Of a stretch of DNA of 64,000 nucleotides, positions 52,293 to 63,197 are shown in pieces (the first letter of the stretch is position 1; each line of letters opens with the position of its first letter). The notes beneath the pieces are model-generated. The model searched no databases. It saw only the letters and a list, made by a program, of their open reading frames with translations, and had not been told where the DNA came from. Location of the stretch: NCBI GenBank assembly GCA_900323505.1, contig OOIN01000018.1:62001-126000 (forward strand), given 5' to 3'. A program made the translations under genes and the position numbers. This stretch comes from Ustilago trichophora. Taxonomy: Eukaryota; Basidiomycota; Ustilaginomycetes; Ustilaginales; Ustilaginaceae.

Positions 52293-53438
52293 AGAGCAAT
52301 GTAAACCGAGATGAAAGTTGTATATGTACAAGTACGTAGTAGTCTTGCGCTAAATGGATAAGGTATCCGCGGAAAACGCTCCGGAATTGCAGCCTGAGAA
52401 CGCGCTTCCCGTGTCCCACGGTCTTTCTTCAAGCCCCTTCTTCATACCAAGTCAGCTTGGAACAGGACGTCGCTGAAACAGCTGATGCCGACGCCATCGA
52501 CAACCATCGAACCGCAAATGACAGAGCGTTTTTGGTCCAACAAGAAGAAGTCTATCAAAGCAATGCAAAAGATGGCCTGATGGAGGAAGGTGACGTTTCG
52601 ACGGAATCCAATTGGACGGCAAATTGTCATTCATGCACAGAAGCAGTTCGGCGAGCGAGGAATGAATGGAAAGGAGGATGCATTTGCTTTTTAAGCTCCT
52701 TGTGTGGGAAAAAAAAAAAACAATGGTCCGTCTGCACTGTGGCTGCAGAGCGTATCGTTTACTGTACCAGCCCATCTTGTCAGCCCTCTTGTCGCTTGAA
52801 ATGCAGTACGCCAGCCTCGCTGGTCATATCTCTTCAAGGGTTGCCTACCGTACTGTAGATGGAAATCTGAGATGGAAAATTCATTTGTGAAGCGCCTTAC
52901 CTGTTTCCGATGGGCCGCCGATTTGTGCGACCTGTCTGGGAATTTGCTTCCATATCGGTACTCGCTGCTACACTGCGCTGCACTGCATAGTGCGAAGCGC
53001 CTTGGTAAAGTCGGCTGTACGCTTGGACCGCTTCGGTTAGCTCACACAGAAGAGGCCCTGAGAATCCCAACCAAGACCAAAAACGTCGCTCCGACGGCTT
53101 TTGCTGCCTACCTAACAGCTCTTAGTGTCGAGGCGGCTACAGTACACGGCGACTTCGGTGTCACGTCACTTGCATTTAAAACCCAGCTTGCCTCTCGACA
53201 TTGTCACTCGACTCCCTGTCCCCTCTTACCTTTCCTCATCAGGCTCGAGGTCGCTGCCCTCCTCGTTGAATCTTGGTTCACATACAACGCAGACCTTGCT
53301 GCGACCGGTAACCATCGCGACCATCTCATACCAGCATCTGGATATCGATCGCATACACCCACAGATACACACACACACACACACACACACACACTACTTC
53401 CCAGAGCGTCCGGGTCAGACGCATACACGAAAGCAACC
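52293..53438. other. Spacer tRNA-Leu / cytochrome P450
   Basis: 1.1 kb without a convincing gene. It contains an A11 run near 52711-52720, a TACTGTA motif near 52852, and an AC microsatellite at 53367-53394 just before the P450 start. Confidence 0.5.
53367..53394. repeat. AC dinucleotide microsatellite in the P450 leader
   Basis: About 14 AC units, 45 bases upstream of the P450 ATG, probably transcribed. Confidence 0.9.
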
Positions 53439-55040
53439 ATGACTTCCAGCCTCTTTGCCGTCTCGACGCAGGGTTCGCTCATCTCGTCTCCCTCTTTCTG
53501 GTCTGCCGCTGCCATCGCTGTAGCGTGGCTGGCGTGGAACCTCTTCAAAGCTCCCTCTCAGCTCAAGCGCCAGAGCGCCGTTAAACCGTACAACTCGTCC
53601 CTCTTCCCCGGTCTGGGTCCGCTCGACCTCTACTCGCAGCGCAACTCGTTCCTGCGCTCCGTCTTTGGCGATCCAGAATCGTGGAACGAGACTCCACCCA
53701 AGCAGACCTCGGTCAGAGTCAACTCGAGAGGTCACATCATGACCATCACCAACAACCCCACCGAGGACGGCAAGACCTTTTTCCACGATCGTGGACTCGA
53801 TTTCAACCAAGGCTACGAAGTCATGTTTGCCGGTGTGCCCCAATTGCCCGCTTGGCTCTCTTCCACTCCACCTGCAGAGGATGCTGGCACGGCAGGATTT
53901 GTGCAGAATCTCAAACTTGCCACTAGCAACACGCGATTGCAGCAGAATCTGCCGGATATGGTTCGATCCGCCGTAGACCTCTTCAAGACCCTGCCTGCTT
54001 CCAACGGCGAGATTAACATTCACAAGATCATCTACCCGCTCGTCTTTCAGATCTCGGTTCTATTCATCGGCCTCGCAGAGCACGCGCGCGATATTACCAC
54101 CATCAAAGCCATGGAAGCTCCCTTCTGGATGTTTGCCGATAACGTCGGATTCATGGCTACCCACTTCCCACTCCTACCTTGGCCTTCTACCGTTAAAAAG
54201 TGGATTGGAGCGATCAAGATGTCGGCTGCGATCCGATCCACCCTCGATGCGCGCAAGAAGGAAGGAAGACGGGAGAACGACTACATCCAAGAGATGATTG
54301 ATAGGGATGCATCCACCAAGTCGATTGAAGATTTCATCATGGGTGGATTGTTTGCTGCCATCATCAACACTACGGGTGTAGCTTCTTGGACCTTGGTGTT
54401 TCTGTGTGCACGTCATGATTTGCGCGATCGGGTTCGAGGTGAATTCGAAGCGGTTTTCCGCAAAGCTGCCGAGCAACGTGGTGACGATTACGATTCGCTC
54501 TCCTTGCAAGAGAAGTTGGAACGTACTCCTTTGGAAGATTGGGAAGGTCATTTGCCCATCTACGAGTCGGTACTCGACGAAACTCTTCGCATCCTGATGA
54601 TCTCGCTCATCTTCAGACGCAAAGTCAAATCGACTTCCAAAGTCACCCAAGGAGAAACCACGGTTAGTGGAGACAACATCCGAGACAGGGAATTTTTGGC
54701 CTTCTGGCTAGGTGCCGCCCACAGAAACAGCAACATCTACAGCGACCCGCTCAAGTTTGACCCGGAACGCTTCAGTAGAGGTGAAGGCAAAGGTGAGGGA
54801 GAGTTTGTCCCTTGGGGTGCGGGAAGACACGTCTGTCTGGGAATGAGATTCGCAAAGTTGGAGATCAAGGCTGTACACGCGGCGTTCCTGTTGACATTCC
54901 CGGATACCGTGACGACCGATGGAAAAGGTACAGAGTATACCGCCGAGAACGTGCCTTATCCCGATCAGGAGAGCGAGCATAGAAGGTACCCCATCCAGCC
55001 CGTGTCGCTCTCTTACAAGGTCAACCAGCTCAGAAACTAG
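53439..55040 (+). CDS. Cytochrome P450 monooxygenase, 533 aa
   Basis: A heme-thiolate enzyme, probably anchored in the ER by an N-terminal helix near residues 20-37 (FWSAAAIAVAWLAWNLF). I start at the ATG at 53439; the longer upstream frame is not P450-like. The I-helix is GGLFAAIINTTGVASW, the ExxR motif is in ESVLDETLRI, and the heme loop is FVPWGAGRHVCLGMRFAKLE with the ligand Cys. The sequence after the proline-rich hinge (DLYSQRNSFLRSVFGDPESW) and the late KFDPERFSRGE fit a CYP51/CYP7-like branch, but the substrate is unknown. No biosynthetic cluster surrounds it. There are no introns. Confidence 0.92.
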   Translation: MTSSLFAVSTQGSLISSPSFWSAAAIAVAWLAWNLFKAPSQLKRQSAVKPYNSSLFPGLGPLDLYSQRNSFLRSVFGDPESWNETPPKQTSVRVNSRGHIMTITNNPTEDGKTFFHDRGLDFNQGYEVMFAGVPQLPAWLSSTPPAEDAGTAGFVQNLKLATSNTRLQQNLPDMVRSAVDLFKTLPASNGEINIHKIIYPLVFQISVLFIGLAEHARDITTIKAMEAPFWMFADNVGFMATHFPLLPWPSTVKKWIGAIKMSAAIRSTLDARKKEGRRENDYIQEMIDRDASTKSIEDFIMGGLFAAIINTTGVASWTLVFLCARHDLRDRVRGEFEAVFRKAAEQRGDDYDSLSLQEKLERTPLEDWEGHLPIYESVLDETLRILMISLIFRRKVKSTSKVTQGETTVSGDNIRDREFLAFWLGAAHRNSNIYSDPLKFDPERFSRGEGKGEGEFVPWGAGRHVCLGMRFAKLEIKAVHAAFLLTFPDTVTTDGKGTEYTAENVPYPDQESEHRRYPIQPVSLSYKVNQLRN

Positions 55041-55354
55041 TCTCACGACGTCGGTGGTTTTGTGGCTCTGTAGCTCCTAATTCTGTCGCAATGTCAATCA
55101 CGCTTCGAGTTTCTTTTCTGCTTGGCCACGTGAACCGTTTGTGATGCAGCAAAGACACAAACACCACAAAACCCACTTCCGACTCTCTCATTCACGCCCA
55201 GAATCCGATCTTTTCACCCACCAAAATCCCTGTCGGGCCCACACCCCGTTCGAGGTTTTCAAACAATGACATTGCATTCGGAACGACAATAACTAGGGGG
55301 CGAAAAGAATAAAGTAAAGAAAAAACACTGTAACAATCTCGCTACTGTAAGGGT
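55041..55354. other. Convergent spacer P450 / epsin
   Basis: 314 bp of convergent 3' sequence with an AATAAAGTAAAGAAAAAAC stretch near 55307-55325. No gene is seen. Confidence 0.5.
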
Positions 55355-56953
55355 TCAGACCTTGAAGAAAGGATTGTTGTCACCTCCGGCACCGCCCTGC
55401 TGGCTCCCACCGGCGGTGTTGTTAGCAGTGTTGGCGTTAAAGTTCATGCCGGTCTTCTGGGCGCGCATCTGGTTGTACTGAGCCATGTTGGGGCCCATCC
55501 TCATATCACCCGTGTTACCAAACGTGTCGACACCATCGCCGAGAGCAAGCAGCCGATTGAGCTCGTTGTACTTTCCATCGTCGTTGACCTTTGCACGGAT
55601 GGGCCTGTTCTGCTGCGGCGACTGCTGTGGTGCGGGCTGCGGCGCAGGTTGCACTGAAGGAGGAGTGGGTTCAGATGAGAAGAGGTCGCCGACGGGGACG
55701 TTGTGCTGCTGCTGCTGCTGTTGGGGCTGTTGCTGCTGGCCAGACTGGAGCCATGGGTTGTTGGAGCCGAACGAGGTCTGCTGTGGCTGGAGTGGCTGCT
55801 GTTGCTGTGTCATCATGTTTTGGTACTGGACTGCGGCCTGCTGGAGTTCAAGCTGGCGTTGATACTCGGCTTGTTGCTGTTGCATGTACTGCTGCTGCAT
55901 GAGTTCTTGTTGCTGCAGCTGGTTCTGCATAAAGGGATTGTATCCGGTGGGTTGCATCTGCATGTAAGGGTTGAAGGAGGTGTATTGAGGCTGGACGCCG
56001 TAGTTTTGGGAGCCCGAGGTATCGACGAGAGGGTTGCCAAAGAAATCGACTTGCTGGTTTTGGGTATACGCGTTGGGACCATCGAGGTTGATCGAGTCGT
56101 CAAAGAGGGCATTCTTGTTGGCCTCTTCGAGCGCCTTGATCCTCTCCTCCTCTTCCTTCTTGGAGAGAGCGAGGGCACGTTGGAGCTCCTCCTCATCCTT
56201 TGCTTCAGCACGGATGCGATCCTGCTCCTGTTGGGCCATACGCTTCGACTCTTCGATAGCGCGTCGCAGCTCGTCATCTTCGTTGTTGTTGGGCCTTCGA
56301 CGATTCCTCTCCTGCTCTGCGCGCCTTCTCCTCTCGCCATCGTCTTCCTCTGGGCCGTTAGACATACGGTCGCGCATGTGAGATCGGGACCGACGCTCGT
56401 CACGCAGACGAGCCTCATCCTGCAGAAGGTTGGTGATGTCCTTGGCCTTTTGTCGAACATTGGCACCCTGATCCTTGCCATTCTCGTCAATGTACTGGAA
56501 CTCTTTGAGGGTTTTGACAATGTAAATGTTGTCGCGGAAGTAGATGACGACGTTCTCGGAGCCAGCGTGAAGCAAGTAGTCGAGCAAAGTGAGCGACTTG
56601 AAGACGTGTCGCCAGTTCTTGCCTTTATCGTTGAGGCGCTTGTCGAGGATCTCCATCATCTCGATGAACTCGTTTCTAGCAGATTAGGCGATTTTGAGAG
56701 AGAGAGAGAGAGAGAAACGAAGGTAAGCGACGGTGCAAGGGATGATGCAGTCAGGCAAAGCATGGCAGCCAAAGCTGGAATGAAATACGTACTGGTTGTA
56801 ACTGAGCTGGGCGAGCTCGTTCATCTGAGTGCCACTTGGACCCCAGGGGTCATTGGAGGTAGCATCTCGGACCTTGACCTGAACGTCTGAGTAGCCCTTG
56901 ATGTAGTTTTTGCCCACGCGGACGGCGGATTTGGAGATGTTTTGAAGCGACAT
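55355..56953 (-). CDS. Epsin (ENTH-domain endocytic adaptor), two exons
   Basis: Epsins bind PI(4,5)P2, ubiquitinated cargo, EH-domain proteins and clathrin at endocytic sites. The exons are 56953-56793 and 56675-55355 (phase 2, 117 nt intron containing a GA run), giving 493 aa. The junction restores LSYNQNEFIEMMEILDKRL. The ENTH domain occupies residues 1-150 (VRVGKNYIKGYSDVQVKVRDATSNDPWGPS, WRHVFKSLTLLDYLLHAGSE). Two ubiquitin-interacting motifs follow: DDELRRAIEESKRMAQ and EEELQRALALSKKEEEE. The second half is Gln-rich with EH-binding NPF motifs (YNPFMQ, and NNPFFKV at the very end). This corresponds to yeast Ent1/Ent2; which one cannot be said. Confidence 0.95.
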
Positions 56954-57339
56954 GTCTGGCTGTCACGACTGAGTCTGAGCGAGAAGGATCGAGGAGATGA
57001 GGAAGACCGGACGTGCCGATAGACTTGATGTTGAAATCACCGTGTCAAGTGCGGATGCGCGTGAGTCGAAGGCCGAATCGGTTCCGAAAGAGAGACGATA
57101 AGCTTATCCGTAACAAGATAGATGAGCTAAGAGCTTATCAATGTACCGAGGGTCAAGGTTACGGAGTCGGTCGAGTGTGTGAAGCTCTCGGAGACGGCCG
57201 ACGAGCTGCAACACAATGTATTGAGGACGAGACAAGGTTGTGACTGCGCCGAGTATTGGTGAGCGAGCGAGTGAGGGAGGATAGATGGATGAAGACAAGA
57301 ACAAGGTTCGAGGGTGCAGATCGAGATGAAGGCAAAGAA

Positions 57340-57388
<49 letters not shown>

Positions 57389-58062
57389 ATCCAAGTTTCC
57401 AAGTTTGGCTTTTTGGCCGTGAGTTGTGTGATGCGTGTGGTGCGTAATGGAGAGTGTGCGCAAGTGTGTGTGTGTGCTCGGGCGGGCCGTCCGTGCTGGC
57501 GGAATCGGCTCGATGCTTGTCACTCACCTGCTTTTTTTTTTTTTTTGAAATTGAAATGATTACTCTTAGCGTGCTGGTGTCCCCTTTCTTTCCCACTGAG
57601 GGCGGTGCAATGAAATCAAAAAGCTCAAAAATCGCGTGTTCCGTGTGTATGTATGCCTGTGCGCCTGTTGCGAGCGTGCGTGCGTACTGTACATGGTCGG
57701 TGCATGGGATGCGAAAAGTCTCCACGCGTGAGCGCTGTTTCGACGCTTACAGCCTCCACACTCTCTGGACTGCATGCGCAGCAACAGACTTCATATCAGA
57801 CTCTTTCCGTCTGGAAACGTCGAAAAGCCTTGTGTGTCCGCTTTCCGCTCTCAATTGTCCACTCTGTGGCTCCAGCTCTCTGCTGCGCAATCCTTCGGCA
57901 CATGAACAAGATGGACGGGGTCACTGTCGCCTGCTCCGACGGATTACAAATAGCGAGCTTGCTGAGCGTGTGTCCATGTGCCGAGTGGCTTATCCCAGAA
58001 CCACTCCTTTAAGCCTCTCTTCAGCGAGCTAAGTCACTTCATCCTCTTCCAATTTGCCCAAG
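56954..58062. other. Divergent region epsin / triple-repeat gene
   Basis: 1.1 kb with no convincing gene. It has a GA microsatellite at 57343-57385, a T15 run near 57532-57546, and a GTACTGTACATG palindrome near 57683. Confidence 0.5.
57343..57385. repeat. AG dinucleotide microsatellite
   Basis: About 21 AG units in the epsin promoter region. Confidence 0.95.
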
Positions 58063-59028
58063 ATGGTCATCGTGCAACTGGATGACAGCATCCTCGACAG
58101 GTTGGCTGATAGCCCTCCTGTCGAGCTTCCCAAGCTCACTGCCGAACAAAAGGCCAAGTGGAATGTCGCATTGGGGACCGAGATTCTCTATCAGGCCCAT
58201 CTCCAGTGTATGCACGATTGCCGCAACCATGACGGCCCCGTCATATCTCTTCATCCATCCTCGTCGCTCTATTCCGACCTTGCTTTAACGTGGTGGGCCG
58301 TCACCGGAGGATGGAACAACGTCGACAAGGCCATCAAGGACCGTTATCCCAACACCTTCATTGCTGCAGTCAACTTCACCAAACAGAACATAGAAATCAC
58401 CAATACCTTGATCCAAGCCCATCGAAAGGCCAAAGCCGGATCCTCCTCCAGCAAGTCCACCGATGAACCTACGCGTTCCGGAAAGCCGTTTGACGTTGTC
58501 GGTGCCACCCGTGCTCTCTTTGAGTTTTCACAGAAGGCACTCCGTGGCCCTGACCCGCATGAGTTCGAATCAATGTTCGCCCACCTCGCCACCCTCTGGA
58601 TGAACGAGACCGGCGGAACGGCCAACATCCCCAAAACTATCCTCGATCCTTACCCCAGCTGGTTCAAGGGCAAACTCGACATGTTCCAACACGACCCGCA
58701 CTGGGCCGAGATTCTCAAGAAAGGCCCTCCCAAAGTCAACGTCGAAGCTTGTACTCGAGACCTCTTTGAGATGGCCAAAAAGAGATACCCAGACGCTCCC
58801 AGAGGTATGGATGCCGGAAGCAACGACTTCCAGCTCGAAATGCAGTTCCGCCTCATGGTTGTGCAGTGGTGCGAGATGACCGGCGGTTGGGATAAGCTGG
58901 GAAAAGAAATCCGCGATCGCTACCCAAGCTGGTTCGTCAAGAAGCTCGAATCAATATCAAAAAAACTCCCCTTGGCAAAAGTCATGGCCTTTGATCAGTA
59001 CAACAGCCGCCTCATCATAAAAAAGTAG
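58063..59028 (+). CDS. Orphan protein with three copies of a TGGW/DRYPSWF module, 321 aa
   Basis: I do not recognise this gene. It starts at the ATG at 58063 (MVIVQLDD). Three related units of about 60-70 residues are visible. Unit 1, residues 36-105, has WWAVTGGWNNVDKAIKDRYPNTF. Unit 2, 146-206, has ATRALFEFSQKAL, LWMNETGG and ILDPYPSWFKGKL. Unit 3, 229-295, has CTRDLFEMAKKRYP, QWCEMTGGWDKLGKEIRDRYPSWFVKKL. Each unit holds a helix, a Trp followed by TGG, an Ile/Lys helix, and D-(R/P)YP-x-(W/T)F. There is no signal peptide or membrane segment, so it is probably intracellular. Unit 2 has lost the Trp after TGG. Codon use looks like that of its neighbours, so there is no sign of recent transfer. 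Confidence 0.82.
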   Translation: MVIVQLDDSILDRLADSPPVELPKLTAEQKAKWNVALGTEILYQAHLQCMHDCRNHDGPVISLHPSSSLYSDLALTWWAVTGGWNNVDKAIKDRYPNTFIAAVNFTKQNIEITNTLIQAHRKAKAGSSSSKSTDEPTRSGKPFDVVGATRALFEFSQKALRGPDPHEFESMFAHLATLWMNETGGTANIPKTILDPYPSWFKGKLDMFQHDPHWAEILKKGPPKVNVEACTRDLFEMAKKRYPDAPRGMDAGSNDFQLEMQFRLMVVQWCEMTGGWDKLGKEIRDRYPSWFVKKLESISKKLPLAKVMAFDQYNSRLIIKK

Positions 59029-59348
59029 GCCGTAAGCTCCCCGCAGTATCCCCAATGCAGTCCTTTGGCCCCCAAAAGAAGCTGCACGATCCTTCCCTTC
59101 ACCTCTTTTCCAAAGCTGCGCATCGTGTGAGAGACTTGATTCGGTCCTCCACCAAATGAAATCACGACACACTTCAGAAGTCACCACCTTGCGCAACGAT
59201 ACTTTTGTGAGCCTGCTTGTTCGATTACAACGCGTGAGAGTGTGAGAGTGTACCATACAAGAAATGCGGTCGAAAGGAGCAATTGGCCTGGCTTGAGGCC
59301 GAGTGAGCTCCCAAAAATCGGTGCGTCGCTGTTACAACGCTGATTGTT
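59029..59348. other. Convergent spacer orphan gene / septin
   Basis: 320 bp of convergent 3' sequence. No gene is seen. Confidence 0.5.
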
Positions 59349-60579
59349 TTAACGACGCTGCGAGCCTCGGCCGTATCCGTTTTGCAAAGCGTCACTGTGG
59401 TTATCAAATGCAACAAGTGTTTATCAGTGTCAGTCTTCTCGAGTCCATCATAGATCCAAGCGATCGTGTCATGATTGCAACTTACAGTTCGGCCTCGAGC
59501 GCCTTGACCGTCGAGTGGGCAGTCTCAAGATCCTTGTTCAACCTGTCACGCTCGGCAATCAGGTGCTGTTCCCACTGTCGGAATCGGGCCTCTTCCAGCT
59601 TGACCTGTTCGGTGAATCGCTTGCGAAGCATCTCTTCCTCCTCCTTGAACTTGGGATTGTCGAGTTTCTTGACCTTTGGTTCGCCGAACTTGCGCGTCTC
59701 CATCTGAGCCTGTCGGTAGTTTTCGTAGTGAAGCTCTTCGGTCGTGTTGATCAGGTCGAGCATGTGTGTGCGGATAAGCAGCGATCGAAGCTTTTTGAAA
59801 TCGCAGTGCTCCTCGTTCTCGACTTCGGCGACACCCCAGAGGTACTCTCGGCCTTTGACGACGCGGCCATCGCCCGTGCGGACGTCGTCGGTGCTACCGA
59901 TGATCGAGAATGGCATAGCACCCATGAGCAGTTTGGCATGCTCGGCACTGGCCTCGTCATCGACTTCGACGGGTGGAGAGTAGACGCGGATGTTCTGGGT
60001 CGCAATCACCTCGCGAATGCGCTGCTTGAACACGGCCAGATCCGCCTGGGTCAAGGTATCGGCTTTAGCAACGACGGGGATGAGGTTGACACGGGTGCCG
60101 AGACGCTTCATGGTCTCAATGTCGAGCGGCTTGAGCGTGTGACCGGTGGGTCGGATAAAGTAGAGACAAGCGTGGACACGGAGATCGGTCTTCTCGCGAC
60201 GCTCGGGCTGCTGCTCCTGGCGCATGTAGAGCTCGTGCTGGTCATCGATAAAGTCGACGATGGGAGTCCACGAGTCGCGGTTGTTAACATAGTCGCCGAA
60301 GCCAGGAGTGTCGATGACGGTGAGCTTGACCTTGAACTGCTTCTCCTCCAGCTCAGCCTTGATAATGTCGATCTCGACCGTCTTGTCGAGCTGCTTGGTG
60401 TGTCGTCGGGTGTGATCCTTGCCTGTAGCAAGCTCGGTGCTGAACAGAGTGTTGATCAGCGTCGTCTTTCCTACACCGCTCTCTCCGACGACCATGAGAG
60501 TAAAGTGACCACCAGCCTTGGCCACAATCTTGTGACGCTGGTTGGGGAGGTTGGCAATGCCGATGCCGTTGGAAGCCAT
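59349..60579 (-). CDS. CDC12: Septin of the Cdc12 class, two exons
   Basis: Septins are GTP-binding proteins that form filaments at the bud neck and at division sites. I take the ATG at 60577-60579 (MASNGIGIANLPNQRHKIV), exon 1 to 59486, and a short last exon 59394-59349, giving 379 aa. Exon 1 ends at ...LEAE followed by GTAAGT; reading on gives an immediate stop. The 91 nt intron ends in CCACAG, and the join yields LEAELDALQNGYGRGSQRR. Motifs: P-loop GESGVGKT (32-39), DTPGFGD, AKAD, the septin element WGVAEVENEEHCDFKKLR, and a C-terminal coiled coil (FKEEEEMLRKRFTEQVKLEEARFRQWE). FIDDQHELYMRQEQQP and LNKDLETAHSTVKALE match Cdc12 best. The last exon is inferred from splice signals. Confidence 0.93.
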
Positions 60580-60958
60580 CTTGTGCGTGCCTGTGTGTGT
60601 AAGTGTTGGACCGGAAGGGTGAAAGATTTGGTGAAAGATCAAGCAAGCGGCGGGTGGAGTCGACACGTGTCTCGGGTCTTTGTAGGATCACTTGTACGAG
60701 TTGGCGAAAGCGGGATTCTGCGAGTGGTGATGCCTTTGACAAAAGGTGAAGAGGGTATGATACACACTACACGTAGAGGTAAGGATGATGATGGTGTTTG
60801 ACAGCTTTACGAGACCAACTTTGCTGTGTTGCGAGCCAGAGCAGAGAGTGTCCTGTGTGCAGCTAGCTCCTTCCTCTCTCTCTGTACTCCGATCTTGTGC
60901 TTTGGGATTCTTCCCCTGCCAACATATTCTCTGGCCTTTCCGCTGTCACACACGCACG

Positions 60959-60989
<31 letters not shown>

Positions 60990-62930
60990 ACACCCTTCCT
61001 TTTCGTCCGTGCGTGTTTCACTTTTGACCCTCGCACACGCAACCGCGCTACTGTACTCAATTTCAACAAAAATTACAATTTCGGCGTGGCCAGTTTTGTA
61101 TTCTCAACCTTTTGGACTCTGGCTTGCATTGATTTCAAAACCGTGAGCTTTGCTCGCTTTCAACACCTTGAAGCTGTCAGATCGACGCTTGATAGGCGCT
61201 TGTGATTCGTGTCAACTTTTCTTCAGCTCAACCCAGTCTCCATCGTCTTACATCGTCTTGGTCGTGAGACAAACACTACTGCTCAGTCACACAGACAGCA
61301 TGAACACGGATGAGAGACGCAAACAGAGACATGGTGATACAAGTAAATTACGAAGATCGGTACGATCGAATCCATCGCGACTAGACAGTTGACAGGGGTA
61401 ATGATACAGAAAGGAAAAATGCTGAGGTGGTGTACAGGATGCAATGCAAGACAGGACAAGTAGATGCCTTAGATAGGCGACGAGGATTCGATCCTGGTGA
61501 TGGCGAATGACACGCATCAAGGCTAGAGATCTGTGATATCAAAACCCAACAACGGTTCGAAATGTCAGCAAACTTGTTCCGTCTCCAAGATGCAAAATGC
61601 GACATGGTTGATGCAAAGGGCTCAGTTGGTGATGCATGTTTTGAGCAGGCGATCTTAGCCCCGCCACTGCGTAGGCTCACAGCTCGGTAAAAAAGAGTAT
61701 GGGATATACGTTCATCAAAGCCCAGACTGGCGGTGCTCTGCCTCTCTCGTCCCTTGTGATCAGGATGCAAGAGCAAAGACACTGCGAGTCTGTTTGGAAC
61801 GTCGTTGGGAAGTTCGGCGCATTGAAGGTCAACACTTACAGATCGGAAGAGGGTATGCTTGTAGTTGGAATGACGTGGGAGTTTGCGGTGCGTAGCAAAC
61901 TAAGGGAGCGACAACGATGCAGAGGACGTCAAAGTCAGCACTACATTCTCAGAGTTGCGAGAGCAAGTCCAGCCGATGTTATGTAGCAAAAACAAACATC
62001 GCTGGTGAGGGAGAGTCATAGAGAAGATTAATACATCTACGGACGGTCGGGGCTGCACACACCTTTTCGACCCTGCCAGTCTCGCCAAACTTTGCCGGTC
62101 AGAGAGACAGCGCGAAGGCTTCACACCGTGACGCAGGCGTCATGTCTTTCGCATGCCGCCCAGAGGGCGAGTTAATCGACATGAAACCAAAGCGTATACA
62201 GCGGCCTAAACACGCCTAGCGTCCTCCGATCAACAAGGCAGCTCGAATGGAGAGATCGAAAAGATGGAGTCTGGAACGAGAGCTGGAACTTATCGACTCC
62301 CGAAGGAGGACGAGATCCAGTGCTCTCGCCGAGCCCAGGCTACGGCAGACACCCCACCCCCTCAGAGAATGGATAAACTAGTTTTAATCATTGAGAAGCG
62401 CCAGCCGTTGCTTGCGCAGGACGGCGTAAGCGCATGAAGCAGGTCGGAAGTTGACACTAACCTTGAATCGCTGAAAAGCAAGTGTGGCGGCAGATCCAAT
62501 GAGGATGGCGGTGCCGAAGGAGCTATGGTGCATGACTAGTGGCGGAAAATGGAAGACAAGAACAAAGTCAGCAACATTGCCCAGTGGCTTGTGTCGCTCG
62601 AAGAGCAACCAGATGCAGAACGACAACGACGAGGCAAAGCTGGCAAAGGAAGTATGATCTTGCATCCATCGACCCATCGGGCACTACATCGAAGATGGTG
62701 CCCGATATAAGTATCATCTAAAAGTTTTGGTATGGTATGAGTTGTCCACAAGAGATTGCGAAGTCTCTATTCGGAAGCAGAACTGAATAGTTAATTCTAA
62801 TCCTTTGAGGGTCGAGGACTTGTTTGCGCAGATCGCCTCCCGTTGCTTTTGCTTGTCATGTCGTTCATTGTGCTCTGACTGCTCCTTGTGTGATTAAGAA
62901 ATGCTTACCCTTTGTCTTGGGACAGCTCGA
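60580..62930. other. 2.35 kb spacer septin / DPH3
   Basis: No confident gene. It has AC repeats at 60946-60993 and GTGTGC-rich sequence. On the minus strand, 62600-62455 reads as a possible small exon with a membrane-like stretch (MHHSSFGTAILIGSAATLAFQRFK, followed by a GTTAGT donor). It is preceded by a good intron end (GCTGAC branch site, pyrimidines, CACTAG at about 62539). No partner exons were found, so a small unannotated minus-strand gene may exist here. Confidence 0.4.
60946..60993. repeat. Imperfect AC/GCAC microsatellite
   Basis: AC units interrupted by G in the septin upstream region. Confidence 0.9.
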
Positions 62931-63197
62931 TCAGGCAGCCGCCGAGACGGTTGGGTTAGCAGACTCAATCGTGTTTGTCGGTGCCTCGTCCTCATCATCC
63001 TCAAAATCAATCGGATCGAAGACGACTCGGATGATCAAAGAGCAGCTAGGACATCTGGCCACATCCTCGGCATCCTTGAGCTGTTGACGCGTGATTTCGA
63101 ATCGATCGCCGCAGGGACAGGGGTAGTGGAACAGGTCCTTCTCCTCGTCGTACGACATGTCCTCCAGCTCGATCTCATCGTAGAAAGCCTTTGGCAT
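62931..63197 (-). CDS. DPH3: Diphthamide synthesis / Elongator partner Dph3 (Kti11), 88 aa
   Basis: A small CSL-type zinc protein that supplies electrons to the Dph1-Dph2 iron-sulfur enzyme, which modifies a histidine of eEF2 (diphthamide); it also works with Elongator in tRNA wobble modification. The ATG is at 63195-63197 ([14 protein letters not shown]). The metal site is intact: [11 protein letters not shown] and [15 protein letters not shown], four Cys in total. An acidic stretch [10 protein letters not shown] and a short tail follow. The length matches the family (82 aa in yeast). There are no introns. Confidence 0.95.
   Translation of the reverse strand: MPKAFYDEIELEDMSYDEEKDLFHYPCPCGDRFEITRQQLKDAEDVARCPSCSLIIRVVFDPIDFEDDEDEAPTNTIESANPTVSAAA

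Noticed and set aside
55703..56890. 395-codon frame antisense to the epsin gene, and 428 codons at 59515-60801 antisense to the septin
   Set aside because: They overlap well-supported genes and consist of Leu/Val-rich shadow sequence.
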